Of a stretch of 64,000 bases of DNA, positions 11,886 through 24,087 are shown piece by piece; the first letter of the stretch is position 1, and every line of letters starts with the position of its first letter. Source of the DNA: Catenaria anguillulae PL171 (taxonomy: Eukaryota > Blastocladiomycota > Blastocladiomycetes > Blastocladiales > Catenariaceae). A model generated the notes under the pieces. That model was not told where the DNA came from. It saw only the letters and a program-made list of their open reading frames with translations, and did not search any database. Made by a program: the position numbers and the translations under genes. The stretch is from contig MCFL01000122.1 of the NCBI GenBank assembly GCA_002102555.1, positions 1 to 64,000 on the forward strand, given 5' to 3'.

Positions 11886-14127
11886 TCAATCATCCAATTC
11901 GGGACCCTCAATGTCCTCCATGGACCGGTTCAACAAGGGCTTGATGGTCGACTCAAAGTAGGGATGCACCTTGGGCGTCGGGTTCAACCGCTTGACACGC
12001 TCAAAGTAATGCGTGTAAATGTCGCCATCGAAACGGCCAAACGGCGAGTTGATGACATAGTCGGTGTAGTTGAACGCATCCACGAGCGGCACCGCATCCG
12101 TACGCACCTCCTTGAGCACCTTGTTGAGATGCGCCTGCACCTGGCCGAGCTGCTTGGGCGTAAAGTACCCAGACTGCAAGAATGCACCTGCTTGCTCCGA
12201 CACGGTGTGGGCGCCGTACAGAATCAGCAAGCGGTACAGCGGCGCGTGCAAGTCCTGCGGAACATCGGCGAGTGCCTCGGCAAACCGCGCAAACAGGTAG
12301 CCAGCGGCATGGATCTTTGCGGCCGCAAAACGCGCTTGCGCACAGTCCTCGTACGCGCGCTCCATGTCGCCCTGGTTGGCCTTGAGCGCCGTCTCGAATT
12401 CGGTGCCGGCCTTGTGCACGGCCGTGGCGCACGCCACGTCAAAGGCTTCGCAGAGCACTTGGGCAGTCAGCGAGTTGTCGGCCGCGAGATCGACCGAGCA
12501 CTTGCGGTTGAGGATCTCGGGCAGTTGAGCCAGATAGGCGACACCCTTGGCCAGAGTGGACTTGCCGTTGGGCTTTTGCGCGTCGCGGTAGCTCGAGACG
12601 AGGAAGCGACCGGATTGGAGGGTCAGCTACATTCCAATAAAAATACATCCCGGTTAGAGCAGGGTATGGACGTTGAGTGATGGGACGAAAAAGTCCACGT
12701 ACAATCGTGTTGTCACCCTCCCACGTGCACTGCACAGCCCAGTTGGCGGCCATGCCCGACAACTCGGTGTAGCTCGAGTACCCGTGTCCGCCAAGCGTCT
12801 GGCGACACTGCTCAATGATGTTGAGCGTCAACCACGTGCAATGCGCCTTCAAGCCCGCACTCGTGCATGCGTCTCCTTGAGATGCGCCAATACCTTGTCC
12901 ATGTTATCGCCGGGCTGCGCACGATCCAGCTGCTCCATCAAGCTCACATACATCTTGTCGGTCTGCACGCCCGTGAAATGCATGGCCATTGTCTGCGCAA
13001 GCAGCGGCAGCACCGATGCTGGTGAATGGTGTAATCCAGCAACTTGGTTTCGTCGTCGGCACCCTTGGACTGGAACTGCCTGCGAATGGCGCCGTACCGG
13101 ACAGCAATCGTGAGGGCCTTTTTCGCTGTGGCCGACGAGTCGACAACCATGGCCACCCGTCCCTGGATCAGGGCACCGTAAGAGCTGCTCGAGCGGCGGG
13201 CTAATCACGGATCCGTCCCGCTTGACCTTTGTGTGCTTTTGCAGCATAAACGACCGCGGAATGCGCACATTGGTAAACTGGACCCACCCATTGTCGATGC
13301 CGTCGCGGCCCATCTTTTTTCCAATGTCGCCAATGGCCACACCAGGCAGCAACTCAAAAGTCTTTGGGTCGCGCAGCGGCACAATAAACACCTTGACGCC
13401 ATGGCGCTTGCCATTGACAATGAGCTGCGCGTACACAGCAGCGTGCGTGGCCGACTGCGCGGCACCGCCAATCCACCACTTTGTTGCGCCAACCTCGGGC
13501 GTATGCACGATAAACTCGTCGCTGGCCGGATCAAACGTGGCTGTGGTGCACAGGCGCGACACGTCACTGCCGTGCTTGAGCTCGGTCATGCAAAAGCACC
13601 CGTACATGCCGTTGACGGCAAGCGCGCCCTTGCTGACCCAGTACTGGAGCTGTGCCGATGAGGCTTGCGACTGGAGTGCGCCGAAAAACAGGCCATAGTG
13701 GACGCCCAGGCGGGTCCAGAAGGCAGGGTCGACCACCGAAATGACGGCCATGCGTTGGCGGAACACGTGAACGGGCTCGTTGGCCAAGAAATGCACAATC
13801 AGGCGGGCCTTGGCCATGGTGCGCTCGCGGACCTCAGCCAGCGACAGGTTGGCGTGGTCGTCCATGCGCCAGAGCGGGTCGCGCTCGAGCTCGAGCATGA
13901 ACTTTTCCTTGAGCTGTCACACATTTTTACACATACATGATTCGTGACGGGTCAGTTGTCGGAGTCCAGATGAATAAGGTCAGCAGGGCAAGGCATACCT
14001 CGGTCGCCTCCTTGCCGCCATCGAGCAAGTAGGTGAGGTCGCGCACATTGAAGCGCGGGTTGGCACGCTCGGCGGCGAGCGACTGCATTTCCTTGTTGAC
14101 AAGGACGGACGAAGACGACGAAGACAT
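11886..14127 (-). CDS. Peroxisomal acyl-CoA oxidase
   Basis: FAD-dependent acyl-CoA oxidase, catalysing the first step of peroxisomal beta-oxidation (acyl-CoA to trans-2-enoyl-CoA, producing H2O2). Exon 1 is 13999-14127 (MSSSSSVLVNKEMQ). Exon 2 starts at 13913 and contains MTELKHGSDVSRLCTTATFD, KWWIGGAAQSATHA, IGDIGKKMGRDGIDNG and SYGALIQGRVAMVVDSS. Later motifs are RQTLGGHGYSSYTEL and CTWEGDNTI, then an intron (about 12630-12702) before the last exon with PLVDAFNYTDYVINSPFGRF, the acyl-CoA oxidase C-terminal signature. The protein ends IEGPELDD with no PTS1 tripeptide, as in some fungal acyl-CoA oxidases. Three one-base frame breaks (near 13190, 13015 and 12860) interrupt an otherwise excellent match, so assembly indels or recent decay are both possible. 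Confidence 0.9.
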
Positions 14128-14991
14128 AATGGCGGGTGAACTTGAGATCACGATGAGCGCGAGCGAGGCGAGGAGACTTGAGCGTGAACTTGAAGACTTG
14201 GGAACCGGGGTGAGGGACGATTACATGTACATACATACATGGACCGGTGGTAGTGCTCAACTTGAATGTGGGAGAGAAGAAGGGCGGGCGAGCGAGATGG
14301 GCCTAGCACCGATTTTAAATGGACTCGCATCGATCGGTTTTCAACGCACAGCTCCAGCGAGGATGGGTTGACATCACTGTCGCCTCTCATTCCAGGCACA
14401 TTCCAGAAGCAACAATGTTCCACCCCCTTTCCACAGCTCGCGTCTCAGCTGTTGTTCGCACCGATGCCCAAGAATGGCAACATGTAATTAAAGTATCAAA
14501 GGTCCATCTATCAGCAACGCTTTCATGACAGCACAGTCTTCGAAACATACGGCAATGGTCTCCCCCAGCACCTCCATCCCCCCTTCTTCATGCCCAGTCG
14601 GCGCAACAGACACACAAGCGTCATTTCGGGAACACGCCCACCTGCTAGTTCCTTGGAGCAAACCACGATGTTTGCTTTTCAAAAGCTACGTAGTTCATAT
14701 TTATCTTCCCTCCATTCACACCCGCCGGAGATCTATCCACCTGCTCGAAGGAAGCGGCTACATTTCGTCCCCCCTTCTTGCCGTGAAACGCAAGCGGGGA
14801 ATCGCTCGGTCCACAAGTCGACTCCCGAGTTTGCGAAAGGGGTGGCCCGTTGAGGGGGCTGGGATTTGGATGGCGTCAAACCCATTTCAAATCACAGTGC
14901 ATCGGACTGCTTGCATGCTGTCATGGCTATGTGAGAGGTGTCCAACATTCCGCGAGAGCAATGGCTTCAGACCACGTTCCTGTGGGATGGA
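14128..14991. other. Intergenic, acyl-CoA oxidase promoter side
   Basis: This follows the acyl-CoA oxidase start codon on its 5' side and runs up to the duplicated block. A TACA-type microrepeat lies near 14225-14240. Short open frames occur on both strands, but none has recognisable features. Confidence 0.45.
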
Positions 14992-15164
14992 GTGTGCTGC
15001 TGAATCGACAGGGGATCTCCACTGACACACACCTGGCGGACCCTTTGCGCTTCAAAGTCGCACACCCCCGGCCAGCTGTGTGAATGGACTGCGTAGTTAG
15101 TAGTTGCGACCCAATTTGCTAACGCGTCCCCTCTCTTTCACTTGTTCTTGCCGTTTATAGACTT
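14992..15164 (+). repeat. Conserved block, copy 2 of an inverted dispersed pair
   Basis: Plus-strand counterpart of 2060-2258 (minus). It shares the 25-base identity at 15040-15064 and the order of the flanking conserved words, ending in a CCGTTTATAG acceptor-like sequence at about 15150-15160. The insertions and deletions relative to copy 1 are not codon-sized. After the acceptor an open stretch (DFFNREIKYRQRAKAYCFAL) runs to a stop at about 15282, compared with LFASPKSQDWKL after copy 1. Confidence 0.65.
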
Positions 15165-16438
15165 TTTCAACAGGGAAATCAAGTACCGCCAAAGGGCCAA
15201 GGCTTACTGTTTTGCTCTTGAATCGGTGCCAACAATCGGTGGGCCTCAACTCTGGCTTGTCGACCGTTCGAAATTTCAGAGATGAGTGTGTGTTGCGCAT
15301 TCTTTGTGGGTCATGGAGCGTTCAAGCGTCAGTGGTGGCTCAGCGTGGAACGTTGGTAGAAACGAAAGTTGAGCTGATCGATCGATGAGACGGACGAGGC
15401 CAGCGAGTCCACTGGCAGGTCCGTTCCGTGCGAGGAATACTTACTCCCTGACGGCATTTCGCAGCATCTGTAGACGTCCGAGTCGATTTGAGCAATGCCT
15501 AAGGTTCGCCGGCGTCCGGCACCCGCAACCTGCTTCCGCCAACAGCCCATTGATGCCCATGGTGGCCCAATGGTTGCAGATGGTAGGGTGTGGAAAGGAC
15601 ATAAATTGCTCGCTGCTCCGTTGAAGGATCTCGCCTCAGCTCTGTCATGCCCATTTGGATTTGTGTTTACTTGCTTACGACGTGTATTCATCCATCAATC
15701 CGTCGCCTCCGCCCCCGCCGGCTCCAAGTACGTGCTACGCGTATTGGTTGCGGCCCGCCTCGCCATCCCCACTGTTGGCCGACCTCTTCTGTTGCTCTCA
15801 TTGTCACATTCTTCTTGGCGCCTGTTCACAAATTCACGTGGCTCCCCTTTGGTGTCACGTTCAACTGAAATCGATCGCTGGCGCTGGCAAAGTTGACTAA
15901 CCGAGCCCCCCGTGCACCACCCGCCCGCTCGCAACACCAGGACACATCATGCCACACCACACCACACACCCTCTCCAAACATCACATCACATCTTCTCAC
16001 GCCGTTGACCCGTCCATCCCCACGACGCACGCGAACGGCGGCCACGACGATCAAGAGATGCCTGACGCTGTCCCGGACCACGACCAGCACACTGGCATTA
16101 CCATGGATGTCGAGCACACGGGTCCGTCCACTGCATCAGCTCGCTCCTCTGCCCCTCGTGTTCATGTGCTAGCCACACCCCGCCCACTTCTGCATTGCCT
16201 TTTTCCAGGGCTGTCGCCAGCAAAGCAGTTGAAGCGCAAGGACGAGAAGGACGATGTCGAGGCAATTAAACGCCAGCGCAAGTTGGTGCAGTCGGTGCAG
16301 TCGGTGCAGTCGATGCATTCTTTCGGTCCAATTGGTCCAGTCGGGCGCGTCGGACGCGTCGGTGGAGCAGCAGTCAGGCGAGTCGACTACGTTGGGCGAG
16401 TCGAGCAAGTCTGTCGAGCCAGTTGTTGCAGAATGAAA
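15165..16438 (+). CDS. Possible hypothetical gene(s), exon structure unresolved
   Basis: Uncertain coding region. After the acceptor near 15160 a short open stretch ends at about 15282. Further on, about 16200-16436, a frame reads KRKDEKDDVEAIKRQRKLV and then a 9-base tandem repeat (GTGCAGTCG type, about 16286-16318). An alternative frame ends SVEQQSGESTTLGESSKSVEPVVAE-stop at 16436. On the opposite strand there is a perfect GTAAGT donor-like site near 15437, so a minus-strand gene cannot be excluded. No function is recognised. Confidence 0.2.
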
Positions 16439-17299
16439 CGAGTAATCGCACATTTGTACTTCATTTGAATGCTTTTATATGCATTCGATCCGAATGTTGT
16501 TGTTCCCCGCCCACCCTGCCCCCCTACCTGTCTCACCCTCCCTCTCCCGACCTTTCGTTGTTTCAGTGGACAGTTGCCCACATCCTTGTCAGAAAGCATG
16601 GCTAGCTCCTTGGTCGATGAATTCATCTGCATCCGCTGCTCAATGCGGAGCCGGGGAATGCTTCGACCGATCCGTGTCCATGATTGGTACAAGTACCGAT
16701 TTTTCTCTTCCTCTGCGTGGACAAATACTGCCCATGCTTGCAAGTAACCTGGCCGCTTGGGCTTCGGTGTGAGCAGTGACGTGGGCAGTGGCGGAAAACA
16801 GAGACGAACGCGTTGCCACTTGTTGCCATTGCCAAGCCCCCCAGAGACGGAGAAAAGAAATTGCCGTGACTAATGATGGGTTGGCGAAGTGTGATCGAAC
16901 GAACGTTTCTCGTAACCGTAACCCTGACTTCATCAAGAACTCGGAATGAGGTTGGCGCCCAAAGACGCCCGTCTCGGCAAAATGCATTCATCCACTCCAC
17001 CTCAGCATTACTTATCAAGCAATCCAGCTCAACCCTGGCCTTGGCCGACCGTAGCACCGCCCATCGGCCGTCAATCAGCCATCGACTCTCCTCTTCTGGA
17101 ATCGGTTCTGTGCATGAATCTGCCCAAAGGAATTGCTCACTGCCGTTGCGATTGCCTTGAACAAGCGCGCTAAGAATCCGTCGCTCCCCTCGACATTTGC
17201 CTTTGCCGGCCCCACCACTGCCTTGTCTCTCGCCTTCTTGTAAGCTTGTCCCGTCGACGACCGCCGACTGTCTCCGTTGCCAAGATTCTCCGAGTCGTC
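16439..17299. other. Intergenic, upstream of ABCA transporter 1
   Basis: No convincing coding frame. It is probably the promoter and leader of the transporter starting at 17300; the 60 bases before the ATG are pyrimidine-rich. An upstream in-frame ATG at 17246 could extend the protein by 18 residues. Confidence 0.5.
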
Positions 17300-20200
17300 A
17301 TGACGGCCGACTCAACCCAACAGCCGCTCACCTCGGGCGGCAGCACTCGCCCTGAATCTATTCCCCTTCCGGATTCACCCCACCTGATTGCCATTGACGA
17401 TGCTCAGCAAGCTGCTGTCGATCCGGCTGTGCCCACCACCAAGTCTCGCGCTCCCGGCGGAGACAATCTCGCCGGCCACTTGACCAAGGAGTTCCACCTG
17501 CGCGAGCCGGAAAAGAGCACCTTGCCCGTGTGGCTCAATCAGTTTCTTGTCCTCACCAAGCGCAACTTGCTCCTCATTGTCCGGTACAAGAAGGCCACGC
17601 TGGCCCAAGCCGTGTTTGCGCCCGTGCTCTTCACGACGCTGTTGCTGCTGTTGCAAACCTTGTATGTGCAGCGCCAACGCCGCGAGCGGTTGTATCCGAC
17701 GCCAGCCACATTAGCTGGCGTGCAGTTGTGCCAGGGCGTTGTGGAATCGGCGCCATGTGTCACAGTCATGTACACGCCCGATACACCCGCGACGAGGTTG
17801 ATTATGCGCACTTTCTCGGAAAAGAACAAGGAAAGGACAGGCAAGGCTCTCGAATTGACAGCAAATGCACTGACGGGTTCGTTGCTTTGCATTCACCGCA
17901 CGATAATGACCCTCCAGCGTATGCTGACGCAATTTCGTCGACGCAGATACTTCGCGCCCTCAATCCAAGATTGGCATTGTCCCTGTTCCCAACCCCGATT
18001 TCATCTACAACTATGTCCTGACCAACCCCAACACGACCCAATTTGGTGTCGCCTTCCAATCCACCTTGCCCACGGCCCGGTACCAACTCTGGTACAACAC
18101 GACGCAGGCCGCCAACGGATCCGACATTTATGCCGGTGAACTCCTGTCTATGCAACGCGGTCTCGATGAAGCCATTCTCGCCGTCGCCACCACCGAGAAT
18201 GCCGTTTCGCAACCTGACTCGTTCACTGTCGCTGGCGGCCTCGACTCTGGCCGCCTCGACGTGCTCGTCAAGGACTGGCCCACGGTCGCGCCCGAAAACG
18301 TTCCCGACACCATTGTCTCCAACATGGGCGCCATGTTCTTCTTTTGTTCGGTCATGGTGGTCTTTATTGCCATTCTGCAAGACGTTGTGACGGAAAAGGA
18401 ACTCATGCTGCGCCACGCCATGGCGACCATGGGCCTGCGTGCGTCCGTGTACTGGGTCAGCACCTTCCTGTCTCGTGCACTGCTTGTGCTGCTCGCGTCG
18501 CTCGTCACGGTGGTCACGGGCATTGCGTGCCAGTTCTCGGCATTCACGCAGTCGAGCTTTTTGGTCATGCTCATCATCTTTTTCGTGTTCGGGTTGGCCA
18601 TGGTCTCGTTTGCCTTCTTTATCACCACGTTTTGCAGGCGCGCCAGGGTGGCCGTGTTGGTCGGCATGTTCATCTTTATCATTGGGCTGCTGTTCCAATC
18701 ATTTGCTTTCAGTTCGGCATTTGTACGTCTTCTCCCTGCTACCGAGTTTCATGGGTTATCGAAACTGATGGGTCACTTGTGTCAAGGTTGGTTACGTCTG
18801 GTGGGATTCGTCGACGCCCACCTACTGGCAGTACATTTTCAACTGCATACCATTCTTTTCGTTCGGCAAACTCTTCCTCGACGTGTCCATCATGACTGCC
18901 GGCCGCTTTGACTTTTTGGTACAAGCCAGCTACCTTTCTCTCACAAGCCGATTTTTTGATGCCCGCTTGTTTATCTAACCCTTTTAACGGGTAGACTGCA
19001 ACCAACGTCCCTGGCCCTGGCTTCCCACTCTCTGCCCTCTGGAACCCAATCCCCAAAGACCAACTGCCCTCGTACGACGGTCGCATCCCCTCTGTCCCGT
19101 ACCCAATCACGACGCTGTGGATCCTGGGCCTCAACGTGGTCGTGTACTTTGTGCTTGCTTGGTACTTTGACAAGGTGATCCCCGACGAGTACGGCCGCAG
19201 GCAAAGCGTCGTGTTTTTCTTGACGCCGCGCTACTGGGGGTTCAAAAAGTCGGCCGCGCAAGCGTTGCAAGACTTTGTCAATCGGACAATGCCGTTGGGC
19301 GATCGGCCAGAGTTTCGGGTCATGGGCGAGGACGATGATGTGGCCGAGGAGCGCAAGAAGGTGTTTGACAAGGGTACAGTCTGTCTCCTTTGCGCATATT
19401 CATGTTCTCACAGGGGGTGGTAACTGACCATATCGGAATCCGTGTTCACAGATGTGGACGCAGCCGTGCGCATCGGCAACCTCCGCAAAGTGTACCGCAA
19501 CAGCTTGTTCTTTGCCTCAAAGACTGACAAGGTCGCCGTGCGGTCGCTTTGCTTGACGCTCGGCGAGGGCGAACTTTTGGCGCTTCTCGGGCAAAACGGC
19601 GCCGGTAAAAGCACAACCATGTCCATGCTGTCTGGCTTGACACCGCCCTCGGCGGGCGACGCCGTCATCTTTGGCAAGTCGGTGACTGAGGACATGGACG
19701 AGATCCGTGCCAACATTGGCATTTGCCCGCAACACGATTTGCTGTTCAACGATTTGACGCCCATTGAACACATTGAGCTGTACGGTGGGATCAAGCACTT
19801 GTCCAAGGCCGAGATAGAAAAGGTGTGCAAGGAGCGGTTGGAGGCTGTTCGTTTGACCAAGGTTGCCAAGCAAAAGGTGGGGACTTTTTCGGGAGGCATG
19901 AAGCGCAGGTTGAGCGTGGTTATCAGCACCATTGGCGATCCAAAGGTGCTCTTCTTGGATGAGCCGACGACTGGGTATGTTGCGCTCAAATCTCACGAAA
20001 CGCATTATAGTCGTTTTGTTTCTCACAGCGATGCTGCGTGTGTTCTCCACAGGATGGATCCAGTCAACCGCCGCCACGTCTGGGCTTTCCTTGAAGCATT
20101 CAAAAAGGGCCGCGTGACTGTCCTCACGACACACGCCATGGAAGAAGCCGATGCGCTCGGCGACCGAATTGCCGTCATGGCCCTCGGCCGCTTGCGTGCG

Positions 20201-20517
20201 CTCGGTCCAAATATCCATCTCAAGAACAAGTTTGGTCTCGGATATCGCATTGGGCTGACGGCTCGACTCGGATACACGGACGTGGCCAAGAACCTCGTTG
20301 CGCGCGGGTGCCCGAGGCTGTGCTCGAGGACGACTCGGCCGGTGCCCTCATGTATCGCGTGCCCAGGTCGTTTACGGAAAAGGTGCCCGAGTTTGTGCGC
20401 ATGATCGAATCGGGTGAGGGTAAGAACGTTGTGGAGAGTTGGGGGTTGAGTCAGACAACACTTGAAGAGGTGTTTTTGCGCTTGATTCGGCAGGCGGTCG
20501 CCGAGGCGGCAGAGTAA
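17300..20517 (+). CDS. ABCA-type half transporter 1
   Basis: ABC subfamily A half transporter (one membrane domain followed by one ATPase domain), probably moving lipids or amphipathic compounds across a membrane. Six exons were read: 17300-17876, 17947-18722, 18787-18918, 18995-19373, 19452-19974 and 20053-20517. The N-terminus carries LREPEKSTLPVWLNQFLVLT before the first membrane segment. A large loop is followed by about five membrane segments (FFFCSVMVVFIAILQ onward), and AWYFDKVIPDEYGRRQ leads into the ATPase domain. That domain has Walker A GQNGAGKST, a Q-loop in GICPQHDLLF, signature FSGGMKRRLS, Walker B VLFLDEPTTG and the H-switch LTTHAMEEAD. The C-terminus is GLSQTTLEEVFLRL. Splice phases are consistent except for one missing base near 20305, between NLVARG and VPEAVLEDDSAG. 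It is a close paralogue of the gene at 44511-47483. Confidence 0.93.
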
Positions 20518-20694
20518 GGCGACCCGCTTCCACACTGTGGACAATTTTGATTTCTTTGGTTTACCCACAATTGCATGCCTAATTTCGCATTCTCCAGCAT
20601 CCGCAATTTCATTTCCGAACAGTGGCAATGAACTTCATTTGCATTCACAGACAAAACCATGACATAAACATTCGGCAGCAAAAGACACAATCAA

Positions 20695-23600
20695 TCACTC
20701 AACAACTTCACACTTGGCTTGGCTTCCTGACCACCAAATCTGCCATGCCCTTTGCTTCCAGCTGAGCCCCTTCTCGTTGGCCAAATGCAAGACGCAAATA
20801 AAGCAAAACGGCACGGAAATATCCTTGAACTGATCACTCGAGTACTGCTGGCCAACCTGCTTGACGACATCTTGGAACGCCAACTCGCCAGTCCAGCTGC
20901 CGCTTGTAACCTTGGTCAAGGCATCAGACGCTGAAGCAGTCGCCGACTTTTCGTCGCTGCCATTCCCAACCTCCTTGTTCTCATCCGACCTTTGCGCGTC
21001 GGGATCCGCAACCACATCCACGACCTCGGCCCCGCGCCGGATGGTCCGCCAAATGTTTTCCTTGAGCTTTTTCACGTCGACGCGCTTGGACCGTTTGGCA
21101 AAGTTGAGGGCCATGCGGTTGCGGCGGAACTGCGACGACGACGCCGTGCCGGTCTTGCCTGCCATGTGCTGCGTAAAGGCTGAAATGAGCTGCGGTCCGC
21201 CGCCGGCGTTGGCACTGCCCGTGCCTGGTCTGGGAACGGCAAGCGTCGACGGGAAGCCGGTGCCAGCGCTGCCGCCAAGGGTTTCGGCGTCAATGGTCAG
21301 GTCAAATGTGGGCGGAAGCATGTCTGGCAATTCCAAAAGGGTCAGTTGTCGGATTTCAATCAAAGGCCAAGAGAATGGAAGTTCGTACCGGCATCCGAAT
21401 CCATGCCACGCATCTCCATATCCTCGGCCACAATCGGATCCAGCACCCTGCCACCAGCGAGTCCGATACCAGGCCCTTCGACAAATCCAATACCACCATC
21501 CATGTCCATATCCATGTCCATATCTTCCTCTCCAAACTGCACTTGCGTTGCCGGCGGCATGGGCACCTCTCCATCATCCAACACGGGCGCCTCCACATCC
21601 CAATCTGCGCCTGCACCCACATCTGCCCCATCGTCCTCATCACCCTCCTTTTTCTCGACCTTGGACTCTTCCTCTTGCTCGACTCCACCCAACACCTCAA
21701 CCATGCGCGCAACCCCGCCGCGCTCCTTGACCTCCCTCGCCAACCCTCTGGGAAACACACCCCGCGGCTTCAAACTGGATCTGGCCAACACCCCTTCATC
21801 AAACGGATTGGCCGCAATGTGCAAATCCATGGACGTGGTCTCTGCCATGGCCGCGCCCCCACCATCCGTGGCGCCACCCAGCGTCGCACGCGGCAGATTG
21901 ATACCTGCGCCGCCTTTCACCATCACGTCCTCGTACCGCAAGCTCGGCGTGGTGAAAAAGTCAATGGTTGCGGGGGGCTTGCGCGCACGCGCGGGCATGC
22001 CATTGCTGCCGGTAGCACGGGAGGCACGAAGCATGGCCAGGCGCGCAGACGTGGGGGTTGCGGTTGCGGCAGCAGCAGCGGATGCGAGCACGCCGCGCGA
22101 GCGTGGGAGTGGAAGCAGCAGGAATTGGTCGTCGCCAATATCGGCCGCCGTGGCAGGTGCAGTCGCCAGGGTCATGAATGTTGCGGGGGCGCCCGCCGAG
22201 TCGAATGCGGCACAGTGGCCCGCGGCGGCCGCTTCGTCAAATGCATCGTGGTCGTCGTCGTCATACTCGTCGGCAAACAGGTTGGCTTCCGAGTAAAAAT
22301 CGTCTGCGGCCGACGCGAGTCGCGCGGGGGCAATGGTGAGCGGGACATATGTATCATTCGAGTCGTCCTCGTCGTGTTGGGACGTGATCATGTCCATCTG
22401 CGCAATATCGTCATCCTTGTGCTGGGCTTGGGATTGCGATAACGAGTCGGCAAAGGACGAAGGGGGCATTTGCAATGAGAGCTCATCGAGAAGGTCGAGT
22501 TCGAGGACTTGGGTCAGAGATTCAACACCGCGCATTTCGTCCGAGAGAACAAATGTCGAGAGCGTTGGGCACATGGACTTGGTGGTCAGGTCCGTGTTGA
22601 CAATGCTGGTCAGTGCTGTTGTGATTGCCATCAGTTAACATGATAAACGGCAGGAAAATCGCGGAATGAGAGTGAGAGACGCACAAGAAAAGAGGGTCAA
22701 GTCGACGCGCTCGACGGCAGGAGTTTGCTCCTGCCTGCCATCATTGGCAGCACTTGGCGTGGTTGTCCCAGCATTCTCAACAATGCCACTCGAGTCGAAA
22801 ATGATTTGTCCCTTGCCACCCACAGCCAACCTCGACAGCAACAAACTTTCGGCGCCGCCCTCGTCAAACTCTGCGCATGTCTTGCGAAACAGCGGGTCGA
22901 TCATAAACTCGACATCAATGGCGGCCGTGGTGATGGGTCCAAAATCCTTTTCGAGCGTGCGCATGTTTGCCTTTCGGGCTGCGCGTTTTGCGCGCCGTTC
23001 GGCCGCTTTGGCCTTTGCGGCTTCTGAATCCTCGTCGTCATGGTCGTCGTCGTTTTCGCCAATGCCGTTACGATCCAAGTGGCCAGTGGCGGCAGCATCC
23101 TTGGCGCTATTCAAGCCAACCACGAGCGCATCCGTTTCGGTGGCCACGGCATCCACCCGGGTCGAGTAAATCTTGACACACCCGTCGAGCGTGCACGAGG
23201 CCTTTTGAAAGTTGATGGCGCCATCGCCCTCCTTGAGGATGCGCATGTCGGCGAAAAAGTCAATGAGGCCCAAGTGCCACGAGTTGGACGCATTGATCTT
23301 GTTGTCGGCGGCGAGCTTCATCCACTGCTCGTAACTGGCACTGATTTCCTGGGGCGTGCGTGAAAGCAGGCCCACGGTGGATGCAGCAGACACGATGCGT
23401 GCCAAGGGTTCGTTGGCCTTTGGTGTGCGGCGGTGCAGGGAGCGGCGTCGGTGGGCAATGGACGAGGACGAGGCCATGGACCCGGGCGTGTGCATAAGGG
23501 TGTTGGCCGTGAAGGGAGACGAGCCCGAGCCCGAGCCCGAGCTTGAGCCTGCGGGGGTCGAGCTTGCGCCTGAGGACGATGCCATGGACACGCGGCGGGT

Positions 23601-23750
23601 GGGCGTGGTGAGAGCGGGCCCGCCGAGCGAGCGCCGGCGCGGGGTGGTGGCGGGGGTTGAGGCAGTGGACGACGAGCCCGAGCCCGAGCCGAGGCCGAGG
23701 CCTGGATTGGAGCGCCTGCTGGCGGGGTACTGGGGCGGGAGCATGGACAT
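20695..23750 (-). CDS. BRN1: Condensin complex subunit 2 (CAP-H/Barren, kleisin)
   Basis: Kleisin subunit of condensin, which bridges the SMC2-SMC4 heads and is needed for mitotic chromosome condensation. Three exons (22685-23750, 21389-22615 and 20695-21323) give an exactly in-frame 973-residue protein. The basic Ser/Gly-rich N-terminus is followed by NKINASNSWHLGLIDFFADM, LKEGDGAINFQKASCTLDG and CVKIYSTRVDAVATET, the Barren N-terminal signature. Later motifs are MCPTLSTF, a long acidic middle with an MDMDMDMD run, LPPTFDLTIDAE and KRSKRVDVKKLKENIWRTI. The C-terminal winged-helix region is ISVPFCFICVLHLANEKGL. The middle is longer than usual because of low-complexity insertions. The ATG at 23748-23750 was chosen; MLPP two codons later is an alternative. 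No frame breaks were seen. Confidence 0.95.
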
Positions 23751-24087
23751 TGCGCTGAGCGTTTGGATTGCGTTGACATTGACGTGCTCACGGTCAGTCG
23801 AGATCTAGAGCGCAGACGGCACACATCTTTACACACGACTCGGAGAGATCACCGTGACGGCAACGCAATGCAACGCAACGCGGATCACACTGACAGCGGT
23901 GTGAGACGAGTTGATGTATATGGCATGAGATGCGATCGATATCGGCCGTTGAGATCACATCACGTGTCGGTCACGCCCTGCACCCTCAGCCTCAGCAAGC
24001 GCTGTCCATCGATACGTATACCGTATCCACATAATCAATCCATCATGGAACTCAAGGCATGACCCGAGTTTGAGTCGGAGCAATACC
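23751..24087. promoter_or_regulatory. Divergent promoter region (CAP-H / mucin-like gene)
   Basis: A 337-base interval separates the start codons of two divergent genes. It contains a short A/C-rich repeat (GCAACGCAATGCAACGCAAC, about 23861-23880). No TATA-like element was assigned. The role as a bidirectional promoter is inferred from gene orientation only. Confidence 0.5.

Noticed and set aside
11727-12680. Long plus-strand frame of 317 codons opposite the acyl-CoA oxidase last exon
   Set aside because: It is antisense to a clearly conserved oxidase domain; its composition is the mirror of the real gene.
20695-23750. First considered as a cohesin RAD21/REC8 kleisin because of the acidic middle
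   Set aside because: The N-terminal LKEGDGAINFQKASCTLDG and the KRVDVKKLKENIW motif are specific to condensin CAP-H.
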